Shown piece by piece: positions 55,317-64,000 of a DNA stretch of 64,000 nt. The notes below the pieces were generated by a model. That model searched no databases, was not told the DNA's origin, and worked only from the letters and a program-made list of their open reading frames with translations. Numbering within the stretch: position 1 is the first letter of the stretch; each line of letters opens with the position of its first letter. This stretch comes from G965261475 sp965261475 [NCBI: bacterium] (GTDB taxonomy: Bacteria > SAR324 > XYD2-FULL-50-16), in contig OZ253454.1 in assembly GCA_965261475.1 (NCBI GenBank), positions 310,001-374,000 of the forward strand. The letters are read 5' to 3'. The translations under genes were made by a program, and so were the position numbers.

Positions 55317-55958
55317 ATGAATAATTTACTTTTTTTTCTCAGTCAATATGAAATCCCAATTTTTGTGATTTTTGTTATTTGGGCAACTTGGAAAGTGGGA
55401 CGGTTTTTTAAGGCTTTAGAAAATACAGAAAATAAACAAAGTGATGATATAAAAAATTTAGGAAAAATAACAGAAAAACAAAACACTGAGTTAAATAAAC
55501 AGAGTTATGATATAAAAAATTTAGACACTAAGTTAAATAAACAAGGTATTGAGTTAAATAAACATGGTAATGATATAATTGAAATCAAAACTAAACTGAA
55601 TTTAATTTTATCAAAATTAATATCTCATTCTATTCTTAAATCTACTAGTCCAATCAATTTAACAGATTCAGGTAAAAGAATTGCTAAAATGATGAAAGCA
55701 GATGATATTATCAATAAAAATTTAAAACAATTTAAAAAATTTATAGATAAAGATGATCCTAAAACACCCTACGATTTACAACAAACTTGTTTCTTTGTAG
55801 TTGATAAAAATATTAAAGATATACTAACCACACCTGAAATAAATATTGCAAAACAAGAATCAGTAAAAAATGGAATACCACTGGATCATACTTTATCGCT
55901 ATTTGCAATTCTATTAAGAGATAAATTACTAGCAGAAAAAGGCTGGAAAATTAAATAA
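55317..55958 (+). CDS. Membrane-anchored coiled-coil protein of unknown function
   Basis: This 213-residue protein has an N-terminal membrane helix (EIPIFVIFVIWATWKVGRFF) followed by a heptad-like coiled coil with repeated LNKQ/IKNL units (about 40-100). Its C-terminal domain starts at SPINLTDSGKRIAKMM and has TPYDLQQTCFFVVDKNIKDIL and LFAILLRDKLLAEKGW. The C-terminal part looks like a conserved module of unassigned function. An upstream 9-bp repeat tract may vary its expression. Confidence 0.6.
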   Translation: MNNLLFFLSQYEIPIFVIFVIWATWKVGRFFKALENTENKQSDDIKNLGKITEKQNTELNKQSYDIKNLDTKLNKQGIELNKHGNDIIEIKTKLNLILSKLISHSILKSTSPINLTDSGKRIAKMMKADDIINKNLKQFKKFIDKDDPKTPYDLQQTCFFVVDKNIKDILTTPEINIAKQESVKNGIPLDHTLSLFAILLRDKLLAEKGWKIK

Positions 55959-56427
55959 AAATCTTTATATTTTTTTTCCTTCTGTTTATTTTCTGCTGAG
56001 CCAATAGGCTCAGGTATGCAAGCTTTAGCTTGCTAATGCGATTGTTGAGCGAAGCGAAAACAATATATCTTTGTTTTAATTTCCTAATATTTTTATCTTT
56101 TTGATGATTTTTCTACTCACTAGTATCATTAGTTTCATTAGTATATAAGCAGTATCTATAGTAGATAATTTGTTTTAAGCATATAAAGCAAGGTAATTTT
56201 TGATATTATGGTGGAGTATCTGATAGGTTAAGTGGAGTAATATGATAGATAGAGTGGAGTAATCTGATAAGAAAATCTTTGATTTTGAGTTTTTAGCCTT
56301 TTTGCCCCTTACAGAGAGAATTACTTTTAGAGTAGATTGTCATAATTCTTAGATAACATAAGGTTTTAGTGGTGGAGTAATCTGATAGATAGATAATTTT
56401 AGTTAATTTTTGAAGGATGATTTAATG
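55959..56427. other. Intergenic region with four imperfect 20-bp repeats
   Basis: No gene is visible. The motif GTGGAGTAATCTGATAGATA, with small changes, occurs at about 56211, 56232, 56254 and 56372. The region ends directly at a CRISPR repeat. Confidence 0.6.
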
Positions 56428-56529
56428 GTTGTGATTTGAGGACAAATCTTGTAGCTTGTTAGTAATTACTGGATCTTTGACGCAGGAAAGGTGGTTGTGA
56501 TTTGAGGACAAATTTTGTAGCTTGTTAGT
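56428..56529 (+). CRISPR. Two-repeat CRISPR segment with variant repeats
   Basis: Repeats at 56428-56463 and 56494-56529 flank one 30-bp spacer. Both carry TAGCTTG where the main array has TAGATTG; the second also has AAATTTTG. The same AGCTTG variant occurs in the repeat at 57458. These degenerate repeats mark the old (trailer) side of the locus. Confidence 0.95.
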
Positions 56530-56610
56530 TGATGCTTTTGAGGAATTCCTTAATAGTAAACTCAAAAAAATATAAAGGTTGCATAATATTAAACATAAAT
56601 AATAAATAAT

Positions 56611-57096
56611 ATGGAATATACACATAACGATTATTTACTAGGCTACAGACCTACAGAGATGCTACAAATAAACGATTTAAGTTTAATAAATGAGGCAAAA
56701 CAAGCAGTAGAAGCTGAGGGCAAAGAGCTATATGTAGAAAATGAACTACTCAAAAAATATTGCAAGAGCGTTTTGAAAGTAGCACAGCAAAAAATAAATT
56801 CTTACCTTGTATATGGTCAGCATTGGTACGCTATGAAAAGAGTACTAGCAGAGCAAGGCTTCCTTGACCCAGACGAGGTACAAGAAACCGAATATACTAC
56901 ACTAGCTAATTTATTTACACGACAAAAACCTATAGCTACTATGATTGCTGGAATAAAATACGCAAACGAGGTAGGTAATAACTTCTTTTTAGGTGAGAGT
57001 ACTAGCAGAATTGTTGCTATAGAATTTACTAAAAGAGGCGATGATGAAGATACACGACATTTTGATTTTGTTGTTGAGGACTTACTAGAATTTTAA
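56611..57096 (+). CDS. Hypothetical protein in a long inter-repeat segment
   Basis: This is a 161-residue, acidic, largely helical protein (MEYTHNDYLLGYRPTEMLQI; INSYLVYGQHWYAMKRVLAE; LFTRQKPIATMIAGIKYANE). No signal or membrane segment is seen. It is complete and lies between CRISPR repeats, next to truncated phage- or plasmid-like genes. Function is unknown; a phage origin is likely from context. Confidence 0.55.
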   Translation: MEYTHNDYLLGYRPTEMLQINDLSLINEAKQAVEAEGKELYVENELLKKYCKSVLKVAQQKINSYLVYGQHWYAMKRVLAEQGFLDPDEVQETEYTTLANLFTRQKPIATMIAGIKYANEVGNNFFLGESTSRIVAIEFTKRGDDEDTRHFDFVVEDLLEF

Positions 57097-57114
57097 GTTT
57101 ATCTTTAGCTATCT

Positions 57115-57457
57115 ATGGCAACTACTACAGAAACTACAAATAATAAGATTACTACAGAGCAAAATATCTTTCAAAAAACACTAGATTTTTTAAGAAAGGC
57201 ACGGAGCAAAATAGTAATATTATAGATAACCTTGATAGTCATGACCCTCGCTCTCCTTACAATCTACATTACTTTGGCGGTCATACTAAACAACAACTAG
57301 TACAGTTTAATAGGTATTTAGCAGATAATGCTAGAATATTACCTGTTTCTAGGCGTTTTAGTATGTATGCGTTAGAGGCAATGTCTGTTGACCCGCTAAT
57401 TTATTCTGCAATGGCAATACATATTAACAATGTCTTAAATCCGAACGAGGAAGGCAA
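57115..57457 (+). pseudogene. Frameshifted gene fragment cut by a CRISPR repeat, possibly phage structural
   Basis: The ATG at 57115 opens MATTTETTNNKITTEQNIFQ. At a run of six T (57186-57191) the frame is lost. One extra T would continue as KGTEQNSNIIDNLDSHDPRS, then PYNLHYFGG, RRFSMYALEAMSVDPLIYSA and MAIHINNVLNPNEEG, up to the repeat at 57458. The segment around DPLIYSAMAIHI recalls phage portal proteins, but this is tentative. Confidence 0.55.
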
Positions 57458-57493
57458 GTTGTGATTTGAGGACAAATCTTGTAGCTTGTTAGT
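57458..57493 (+). CRISPR. Single CRISPR repeat between two long segments
   Basis: A 36-bp repeat of the AGCTTG variant. To its left are 928 bp and to its right 324 bp of gene-bearing DNA, where 30-bp spacers would be expected. Confidence 0.95.
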
Positions 57494-57536
57494 GCACCTT
57501 TATTTAACTATATTCAAAGCATACAGGAGACAAAAA

Positions 57537-57805
57537 ATGAACAAAGACGAACAAATGATATACGGAGGATGGGGGGGGGTAAGCCTATTAAACCACATAA
57601 TACGGGAATTTCCTCAAACTTACAAGTATCTCAAAACAAGCGGACAAACAGTAAAAGTGATGTTAATGATTTTGAAAGAACTAAATACAGTAGCCAACGG
57701 GATGGACATACAAGATCCTCGCAGACCAGAGATAATAAACAAATATATCCACATATCAGAAACAGATTTGAAAAAGTATATCAAGTATTAGAAGTTACAG
57801 GTTAA
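57537..57805 (+). pseudogene. Gene with a poly-G tract, two alternative frames
   Basis: An AGGAGA ribosome-binding site precedes the ATG at 57537 (MNKDEQMIYGGW). A run of nine G (57571-57579) follows. With nine G the frame gives VSLLNHIIREFPQTYKYLKT and so on to 57791. With ten or seven G it gives GGKPIKPHNTGISSNLQVSQ and so on to 57805. Either may be the native product, so the gene is phase-variable or decayed. No family was recognised. Confidence 0.5.
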
Positions 57806-57817
57806 ATACACGAAGGT

Positions 57818-57985
57818 GTTGTGATTTGAGGACAAATCTTGTAGATTGTTAGTTAATTTTTATTTTGTATCACTTGCCACTGGGTTGTGATTTGAGGACA
57901 AATCTTGTAGATTGTTAGTAGTAAAGCTAGTACTGACCCCATAATAATTGTTGTGATTTGAGGACAAATCTTGTAGATTGTTAGT
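57818..57985 (+). CRISPR. Three-repeat CRISPR segment
   Basis: Canonical repeats at 57818, 57884 and 57950 are separated by two 30-bp spacers, with the same 66-bp period as the main array. After the last repeat comes a 658-bp gene-bearing segment in place of a spacer. Confidence 0.97.
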
Positions 57986-58400
57986 TGTATACCTTGACAT
58001 AGATACAAATCACCAAATAGATAACCTAATGCAATATAGTGAAATTAAAGAACAAGTTGATTTTCAAGAAATTCTCGAGAAAATTCCAGAGTTTTTAAAA
58101 AGACTAAAAACAAGTATTAAAGAATTAACAAAATTATTCGAAGAGAGTATTTATGATGATACTAATGATGAGTTAGCAGAAGAACAAGAATTTAACGAAT
58201 CTAATGCAATAAATTGCGCCAATATGATTTTAGAGGAAATATATGCTGAAATTTTTGAGGGGCTTGATAGTTTTCAAGTTGATAAAAAATATCCAGAAAT
58301 TAAAAAAATAATAGAACCAATCTCTGCTATTTGTTTTGAGCTTAAAACTTGCATCACAAAATTACATGGTGTGCCTTGGACTTATGAAGAATGTTATTAG
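57986..58400 (+). CDS. Hypothetical helical protein, possibly truncated at its 5' end by a CRISPR repeat
   Basis: The frame is open right from the repeat border (VYLDIDTNHQIDNL) and then has an ATG at 58029 (MQYSEIKEQVDFQEILEKIP). It ends KTCITKLHGVPWTYEECY. It is an acidic helical protein of about 123 residues if it starts at 58029. It is followed by a ParA start, so it may belong to a plasmid maintenance region. No family was recognised. Confidence 0.5.
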
Positions 58401-58436
58401 CAGCATAAAAATTTTACAAATATCAAAATAAATATA

Positions 58437-58643
58437 ATGAAAGTAATTAGTTTTTATAATGAAAAAGGTGGTGTTGGTAAATCAACAATAATCATCAATA
58501 CTGCTATAGAGCTTGCCAAACATCAAAAAAAAGTGTTGTTGATAGATTGTGATCCACAAGCAAATACAACCGCTTTCTTTGTTAAAAGAAGCGGTAAAAA
58601 TTATGATGAATTAAAACCATTTTTAGAACAAGAAAGCGTTAAT
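58437..58643 (+). pseudogene. ParA ATPase, truncated by the CRISPR array
   Basis: The first 69 residues are a clear ParA/Soj start: VISFYNEKGGVGKSTIIINT with the deviant Walker A (10-17) and LLIDCDPQANTTAFF. The coding sequence runs straight into the first repeat of the main array at 58644 and stops within it. About three quarters of a ParA protein are missing. ParA partitions plasmids or chromosomes; this copy is a plasmid- or phage-like fragment. Confidence 0.9.
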
Positions 58644-61600
58644 GTTGTGATTTGAGGACAAATCTTGTAGATTGTTAGTGATAATAATTACCTCCTCATA
58701 AGCTACCTCGTTGTGATTTGAGGACAAATCTTGTAGATTGTTAGTGAGTAATGAATAGTAATATAGACACAGGTAGTTGTGATTTGAGGACAAATCTTGT
58801 AGATTGTTAGTAGACCAGTCTATAGCACTAGCAAAGTACCTGTTGTGATTTGAGGACAAATCTTGTAGATTGTTAGTAAATTCTTGTACTGCATCACTTG
58901 CTCTTTTGTTGTGATTTGAGGACAAATCTTGTAGATTGTTAGTCTATAAAAAATACAATTATGCTTAAAGTAAGTTGTGATTTGAGGACAAATCTTGTAG
59001 ATTGTTAGTTTTCATTTTTGTTTATGTTTGATTTTTAGTGTTGTGATTTGAGGACAAATCTTGTAGATTGTTAGTCACGAAGCAGAGGAGCTATACTACA
59101 AAGAAGTTGTGATTTGAGGACAAATCTTGTAGATTGTTAGTCACGAAGCAGAGGAGCTATACTACAAAGAAGTTGTGATTTGAGGACAAATCTTGTAGAT
59201 TGTTAGTCACGAAGCAGAGGAGCTATACTACAAAGAAGTTGTGATTTGAGGACAAATCTTGTAGATTGTTAGTAGGCTTAAAAAATAAAAGAATAACAAA
59301 TAGGTTGTGATTTGAGGACAAATCTTGTAGATTGTTAGTTATCTCTTTGAAATAGTATTTTTCTTTATTGTTGTGATTTGAGGACAAATCTTGTAGATTG
59401 TTAGTACATTTAATTTGTACGCCTTTAGTTTCAAAGTTGTGATTTGAGGACAAATCTTGTAGATTGTTAGTTGCGATTGCTTTTTATCGCTGGATAGATG
59501 GGTTGTGATTTGAGGACAAATCTTGTAGATTGTTAGTAGTTAAGCCACAAAGAGTAGCTGTTAGATAGTTGTGATTTGAGGACAAATCTTGTAGATTGTT
59601 AGTTAAAAATATTGCACCCCTTTATCGTTCCAAGTTGTGATTTGAGGACAAATCTTGTAGATTGTTAGTTAGCTCAAGATGCAATACCAGCAGTACCAGG
59701 TTGTGATTTGAGGACAAATCTTGTAGATTGTTAGTTTTGTTTGTTATCTATGTATTAGTATGGGTGTTGTGATTTGAGGACAAATCTTGTAGATTGTTAG
59801 TAGTTTCGTAACGAACAAGTAGTGTCTATTTGTTGTGATTTGAGGACAAATCTTGTAGATTGTTAGTTCTTATTTGTAGGGCAAGACATTGACGACAGTT
59901 GTGATTTGAGGACAAATCTTGTAGATTGTTAGTGCTCAGGAGCATAGGAGAGTACAAAGACGGGTTGTGATTTGAGGACAAATCTTGTAGATTGTTAGTC
60001 ATACTTTTAGCTATATTGATTTATCTAATGTTGTGATTTGAGGACAAATCTTGTAGATTGTTAGTCTTAAATATAAAATTAAGCTTGCTAAACTTGTTGT
60101 GATTTGAGGACAAATCTTGTAGATTGTTAGTCATACTTTTAGCTATATTGATTTATCTAATGTTGTGATTTGAGGACAAATCTTGTAGATTGTTAGTCTT
60201 AAATATAAAATTAAGCTTGCTAAACTTGTTGTGATTTGAGGACAAATCTTGTAGATTGTTAGTTATCAAAAAGATAGTATAGCGAGATTATCCGTTGTGA
60301 TTTGAGGACAAATCTTGTAGATTGTTAGTAAACATCATAAAACCTGATTCTAAACATCAGTTGTGATTTGAGGACAAATCTTGTAGATTGTTAGTTTTAT
60401 ATTTTTATTAGAGACGAATTTATAAGTTGTGATTTGAGGACAAATCTTGTAGATTGTTAGTGGTTTCTTCCCCCTTCCGTTGGAATAATTAGTTGTGATT
60501 TGAGGACAAATCTTGTAGATTGTTAGTTTTCTATTATATCATCAATAGTTATTTCTGGTTGTGATTTGAGGACAAATCTTGTAGATTGTTAGTTTGGTTG
60601 GAGTTTACCCGCTCTACCTTTGGGTTGTGATTTGAGGACAAATCTTGTAGATTGTTAGTTTAAAGGCTTTGGCGAGGATGTAACTTCTAGTTGTGATTTG
60701 AGGACAAATCTTGTAGATTGTTAGTTGCAGAGAGGTTCTCCAGTTTATTTTGATAGTTGTGATTTGAGGACAAATCTTGTAGATTGTTAGTAGAATTTTT
60801 ATACTTAAGATTGCAAGAGGCGTTGTGATTTGAGGACAAATCTTGTAGATTGTTAGTGACGGGAGAAAAGTATGTTAAGAACCCAGAGTTGTGATTTGAG
60901 GACAAATCTTGTAGATTGTTAGTCTACAACATTTGGAGTAATTGAAGGCTTTAGTTGTGATTTGAGGACAAATCTTGTAGATTGTTAGTTCTTATTCTCA
61001 TTTACTCTGTCGTCATTGTGTTGTGATTTGAGGACAAATCTTGTAGATTGTTAGTCTGCGACTTTTCATTACACAACCAAAAAGAGTTGTGATTTGAGGA
61101 CAAATCTTGTAGATTGTTAGTAAATTAAAATAGCACTCAAACCAGACCAACGTTGTGATTTGAGGACAAATCTTGTAGATTGTTAGTTTAAGGTTTTGAT
61201 TACAATATTGACACCTGGTTGTGATTTGAGGACAAATCTTGTAGATTGTTAGTGTTTGTTATTATCAGTAGGCGATGACTTTGGTTGTGATTTGAGGACA
61301 AATCTTGTAGATTGTTAGTAATTGATGAAAGTTATACTATACACCCTATGTTGTGATTTGAGGACAAATCTTGTAGATTGTTAGTTCTTGTATGCTCTTG
61401 AGCTTGCCGTTCTCAGTTGTGATTTGAGGACAAATCTTGTAGATTGTTAGTACTTCTAATAGCCATTTATGATCATTGTAAGTTGTGATTTGAGGACAAA
61501 TCTTGTAGATTGTTAGTTTGGCAGAGATAGAAGTGTTATAACTATAGGTTGTGATTTGAGGACAAATCTTGTAGATTGTTAGTTATAAGAAACAACTTGT

Positions 61601-61715
61601 CATTGTACTTGACGTTGTGATTTGAGGACAAATCTTGTAGATTGTTAGTGTGTGAAGGTGTGTTGTCTGGTATGTATATGTTGTGATTTGAGGACAAATC
61701 TTGTAGATTGTTAGT
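58644..61715 (+). CRISPR. Main type II-C CRISPR array: 47 repeats, 46 spacers
   Basis: Repeats are 36 bp (beginning GTTGTGATTTGAGGAC, ending GATTGTTAGT) with 30-bp spacers and a strict 66-bp period from 58644 to the last repeat at 61680. I saw no repeat variants inside this block in the lines I checked. Spacers 7, 8 and 9 (59076, 59142, 59208) are identical. Spacers 21-22 (60000, 60066) are repeated as 23-24 (60132, 60198). The GTTG start of the plus-strand repeat is typical of type II repeats, so crRNAs may be read on the plus strand, opposite to the cas genes. Degenerate repeats on the left suggest that new spacers enter at the right, beside cas2. Confidence 0.97.
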
Positions 61716-61765
61716 CTATATGTAAGAAAAAGCTGACACTCTATAGGGATTTAAAACTTTTTTTT
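61716..61765. promoter_or_regulatory. Putative leader between the array and cas2
   Basis: Only 50 bases separate the last repeat from the cas2 stop. They include an AT-rich part with TTTAAAACTTTTTTTT. If spacer entry is on this side, these bases hold the leader-anchoring sequence. Confidence 0.45.
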
Positions 61766-62107
61766 CTAAAAAAGGACAAGCTGTTGTGTGGGTTTTTCTG
61801 GTTTTTTTCTCATTTTTCCAAAAAAAACCAGCATTTTTGAAAATTGTTTATCTGTAAATTTGAGGATACGAATGTGTCCTTCTTCTGGTATGGCTCGTTT
61901 TATTCTTTGGATATGCACTTGTGCGTTTTCCTCGCTAGCTGTGTGACGAGCATAGACAGAAAACTGCATCATATCAAAACCATTTTGTAGTAAATTTTTT
62001 CTAAAATTAGTATATCTAATCTTAGCCTTTGGTGTATCTGTCGGCAAATCAAACATAACCATAATCCACATAGTTCTATAGCCTCCAAAAATTTTTGTTT
62101 GCTTCAT
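61766..62107 (-). CDS. cas2: CRISPR-associated endoribonuclease Cas2
   Basis: This 113-residue protein has the ferredoxin-like core MWIMVMFDLPTDT (from about residue 13), TNFRKNLLQNGFDMMQFSVYAR and GHIRILKFTDKQF. It is typical of type II-C Cas2 and bridges two Cas1 dimers during spacer integration. The start overlaps the cas1 stop by 4 bases. Confidence 0.95.
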   Translation of the reverse strand: MKQTKIFGGYRTMWIMVMFDLPTDTPKAKIRYTNFRKNLLQNGFDMMQFSVYARHTASEENAQVHIQRIKRAIPEEGHIRILKFTDKQFSKMLVFFGKMRKKPEKPTQQLVLF

Positions 62108-62994
62108 TTTGCAAGAAATTTTGGTATCAAAAAATCTTTGCTTTGTTTTAAAAGTCTCTTCTTAAAAGATGCTACATAAATTTGCACGCCTGTAAATAGT
62201 AGGTAGGAAGTTTCTGCTAATTGGCAGTAGTTAGTTAACAGCCCTAAAATCTTTTTTTTAATCTCTGGGGTGAGCTCGCTGGGAATTTCTTTGGAGCAAA
62301 TTTGAAAAACTTGGCGATCGACCATAGGTCGTAAGGGCTCCATCAAATCGTCTGCTAGGCAAAAAACATTATACTGATTGCTGTGGTGGATGCCTATTGC
62401 AGGGTGTAATCCTGTAGCAGCAATAGCACGAGCAACTAAACCTCGCATAATAGCGTAACCATAATTTAATAAAGAGTTGATTCCTATTTGTTGAAAATTT
62501 CTACAAAATGTTTTTCCAAAGAGTTTTTTCCAGTAGATTTTTGCTGCTTGCCCCTCCAAATTAGAAGTATCACCGCTGAGAATTCTTTGAGATATTTGTT
62601 GCAAACCAAAATTTTTGTGACAGCAGAGCTCTAGATTTTGAGCTTGCTCTTTGATTTTTGCTTGTATAATGGATTGCCATAGCCTTTTTTGTAATGCTTT
62701 GCTTGCGCTAAATTGCTGATGAATGATTTTGTGGTGTAGTGTATTGCTAGAGGTTGGGTAGAGAATAGCGTGTGGCAGGTGCTGATTATTACACAGAATG
62801 ACACAGGTATTGTTTGCTAAACACTGGTTTAGCAAGGACTGGCTATAGCTCAAAGCTGGGTTATCTAGCACTAAAACCCCGATGTCTTCTATAGGTATAG
62901 AGCTCCTTGCTCCTTGCTCTTTTTTGAAGTAAAGTTGACGATTTCTAGTAAAAAGATAGCCCGCAGAGCTAATCTCTACAATTCTTTTAATCAT
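62104..62994 (-). CDS. cas1: CRISPR-associated integrase Cas1 (type II)
   Basis: This 296-residue protein shows IVEISSAGYLFTRNRQLYF, IPIEDIGVLVLDNPALSYS, the metal-site region NLEGQAAKIYWKKLFG (with Glu) and ATGLHPAIGIHHSNQYNVFC followed by LADDLMEPLRP (His and Asp ligands). It is intact and of normal length. It integrates new spacers together with Cas2. Confidence 0.96.
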   Translation of the reverse strand: MIKRIVEISSAGYLFTRNRQLYFKKEQGARSSIPIEDIGVLVLDNPALSYSQSLLNQCLANNTCVILCNNQHLPHAILYPTSSNTLHHKIIHQQFSASKALQKRLWQSIIQAKIKEQAQNLELCCHKNFGLQQISQRILSGDTSNLEGQAAKIYWKKLFGKTFCRNFQQIGINSLLNYGYAIMRGLVARAIAATGLHPAIGIHHSNQYNVFCLADDLMEPLRPMVDRQVFQICSKEIPSELTPEIKKKILGLLTNYCQLAETSYLLFTGVQIYVASFKKRLLKQSKDFLIPKFLAK

Positions 62995-63032
62995 ATTTAA
63001 ACACTCCTAGTGCTTAAATAGCAATTTTTGTG

Positions 63033-64000
63033 CTAAACTTCAGAGTTTATAGCTTCTCCTAGAGAATTTAATTTTAGTTTTTGAGGCGAGTATTTAAGTA
63101 GACTAGTTTCTGTTAGCCGCAGTATACCTTTTGTACCCTCTCCTTGATCGCCTGTCTCTGCTCTGGTATGCTGCCTAAATGTAATTTTTGCAATTTTATC
63201 TTTTCCTTGAGAGAGTTTTTGCACTCTATAGTAATCATCTATGAGCTCACCCTTATCGGTTTTACCCTTCAAATAAAACATATCGTTAATCTTGAGGTGC
63301 AACAGGTACTTATATCCTGCTCTTTCTTTTTGAATAATGCTCTGTTTTTTTGCTTTTCTAGTAGCTGCTGTAAAAGTAGCTACCACTTGTGATTCTATTT
63401 TTTTGGTTTGAAGATTCTCAAAAATAATCAAATGGTGGTTGCTTCCTAGCTGGTAGTACTTATAAGGTACGCCTTGAGAGTTGCGAACTGGCATAACATT
63501 AGTCAATTGTTCTAAAACCCTGACCTTGCGAATAGCATTTTTATTTTGATGTATGAGACCTTGAGAGCATAATTCTTTCCGTTTTGTTTCAAACTTCTTA
63601 TTACCAGTAATTTTTGCTATTTGCTCTGTTATAAGCTCTCTGACATACTTATCGGTAATTTTTGCTAATTGAGCCTCGGTTAAATTTTCTAGGGCTACCC
63701 TATGAGTGTAGGAATACTCTTTATCTTTGATTTTTATAGGCTTTGGCATTTTACCGTAAGCAGTTTCTTTGTGTAGGGCACCTTTGAGATACTGATCTGG
63801 ACACTTGTAGTGGGATACTACAATTTTCGCTAGTTTTTCGTCTAATTGGTTTTTGCTAAAAGTATTTTTGATGTCCTCTGGGATTCTTAATCCCTTTTTT
63901 ATACCTATAATACTATTATTTTGATATTCCACAGAATCTTTGCTAATTTGCTGTACTAGTTTTATCTCTGTTAATCCTACCATAATAGCGTCTATGGCGT
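63033..64000 (-). CDS. cas9: Cas9 endonuclease, C-terminal part (type II-C; 5' end outside window)
   Basis: The minus-strand frame is open to the window edge and begins AIDAIMVGLTEI, the third RuvC motif (H-x-x-D-A type) of Cas9, so the gene continues beyond the window. The rest is the C-terminal and PAM-interacting region: DQYLKGALHKETAYGKMPKP, LEQLTNVMPVRNSQGVPYKY, GYKYLLHLKINDMFYLKG and DDYYRVQKL. It ends TSLLKYSPQKLKLNSLGEAI. The pattern fits compact type II-C Cas9 proteins. The PAM cannot be predicted from here. The tracrRNA is not visible in the window and may lie upstream of cas9. Confidence 0.95.
   Translation of the reverse strand, partial: AIDAIMVGLTEIKLVQQISKDSVEYQNNSIIGIKKGLRIPEDIKNTFSKNQLDEKLAKIVVSHYKCPDQYLKGALHKETAYGKMPKPIKIKDKEYSYTHRVALENLTEAQLAKITDKYVRELITEQIAKITGNKKFETKRKELCSQGLIHQNKNAIRKVRVLEQLTNVMPVRNSQGVPYKYYQLGSNHHLIIFENLQTKKIESQVVATFTAATRKAKKQSIIQKERAGYKYLLHLKINDMFYLKGKTDKGELIDDYYRVQKLSQGKDKIAKITFRQHTRAETGDQGEGTKGILRLTETSLLKYSPQKLKLNSLGEAINSEV

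Noticed and set aside
56695-56770. Possible match between the triple spacer (CACGAAGCAGAGGAGC) and the gene at 56611
   Set aside because: Only short scattered identity is visible; no protospacer-like match.
58623-60905. Open frames on the minus strand with repeated NNLQDLSSNHN peptides
   Set aside because: They are translations of the CRISPR repeats and spacers, not genes.

Overview
The window is AT-rich bacterial chromosome, probably from a gammaproteobacterium-like organism with heavy gene decay. The clues are malate synthase G, a GDP-fucose pathway, Sec/lipoprotein secretion, a beta-barrel outer-membrane protein and a type II-C CRISPR-Cas locus. The taxon is inferred from general gene character only and is uncertain. 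The window cuts the first gene (hsdM) and the last gene (cas9).

Region 1 (1-20 kb) is a dense defence island. A type I restriction-modification operon (hsdM, hsdS, hsdR) carries a SIR2-HerA pair inserted between hsdS and hsdR, plus a four-helix-bundle gene set between long 7-bp tandem repeats. After it come a broken methylase, an EcoRI-type methylase with a DUF262-HNH nuclease, a large GHKL-ATPase/DUF3883 protein flanked by hsdS 3' scars, a scar that joins a cytosine-methylase start to the hsdR end, and a Dam methylase with a nuclease/DGQHR protein. The scars suggest that modules are exchanged by recombination at hsd remnants.

Region 2 (20-35 kb) holds a DUF924 gene, four tandem near-identical GT14 glycosyltransferases, alkaline phosphatase, a c-type cytochrome lipoprotein, malate synthase G, an outer-membrane barrel gene with a poly-C tract near its start, and two kelch-repeat lipoproteins.

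Region 3 (35-46 kb) holds a type II restriction-modification pair, then a fucose-containing surface glycan cluster (GT11, gmd, fcl, DUF268, GT92, GT2, GT32-like) with an internal duplication and deletion.

Region 4 (46-56 kb) is decayed accessory DNA: a VirB2-like pilin, fadD and sieB fragments that each abut an orphan CRISPR repeat, a frameshifted kelch lipoprotein, a 1331-residue Cys-rich secreted protein, and a coiled-coil membrane protein behind a 9-bp repeat tract.

Region 5 (56-64 kb) is a type II-C CRISPR locus. A regular array of 47 repeats sits beside cas2, cas1 and cas9. On its old side the repeats continue, but three spacer positions are filled by 324-928 bp stretches of foreign-looking, truncated genes. 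Two more orphan repeats about 8 kb further left may extend the same pattern. This mosaic of CRISPR repeats and long gene fragments is the most unusual feature of the window.
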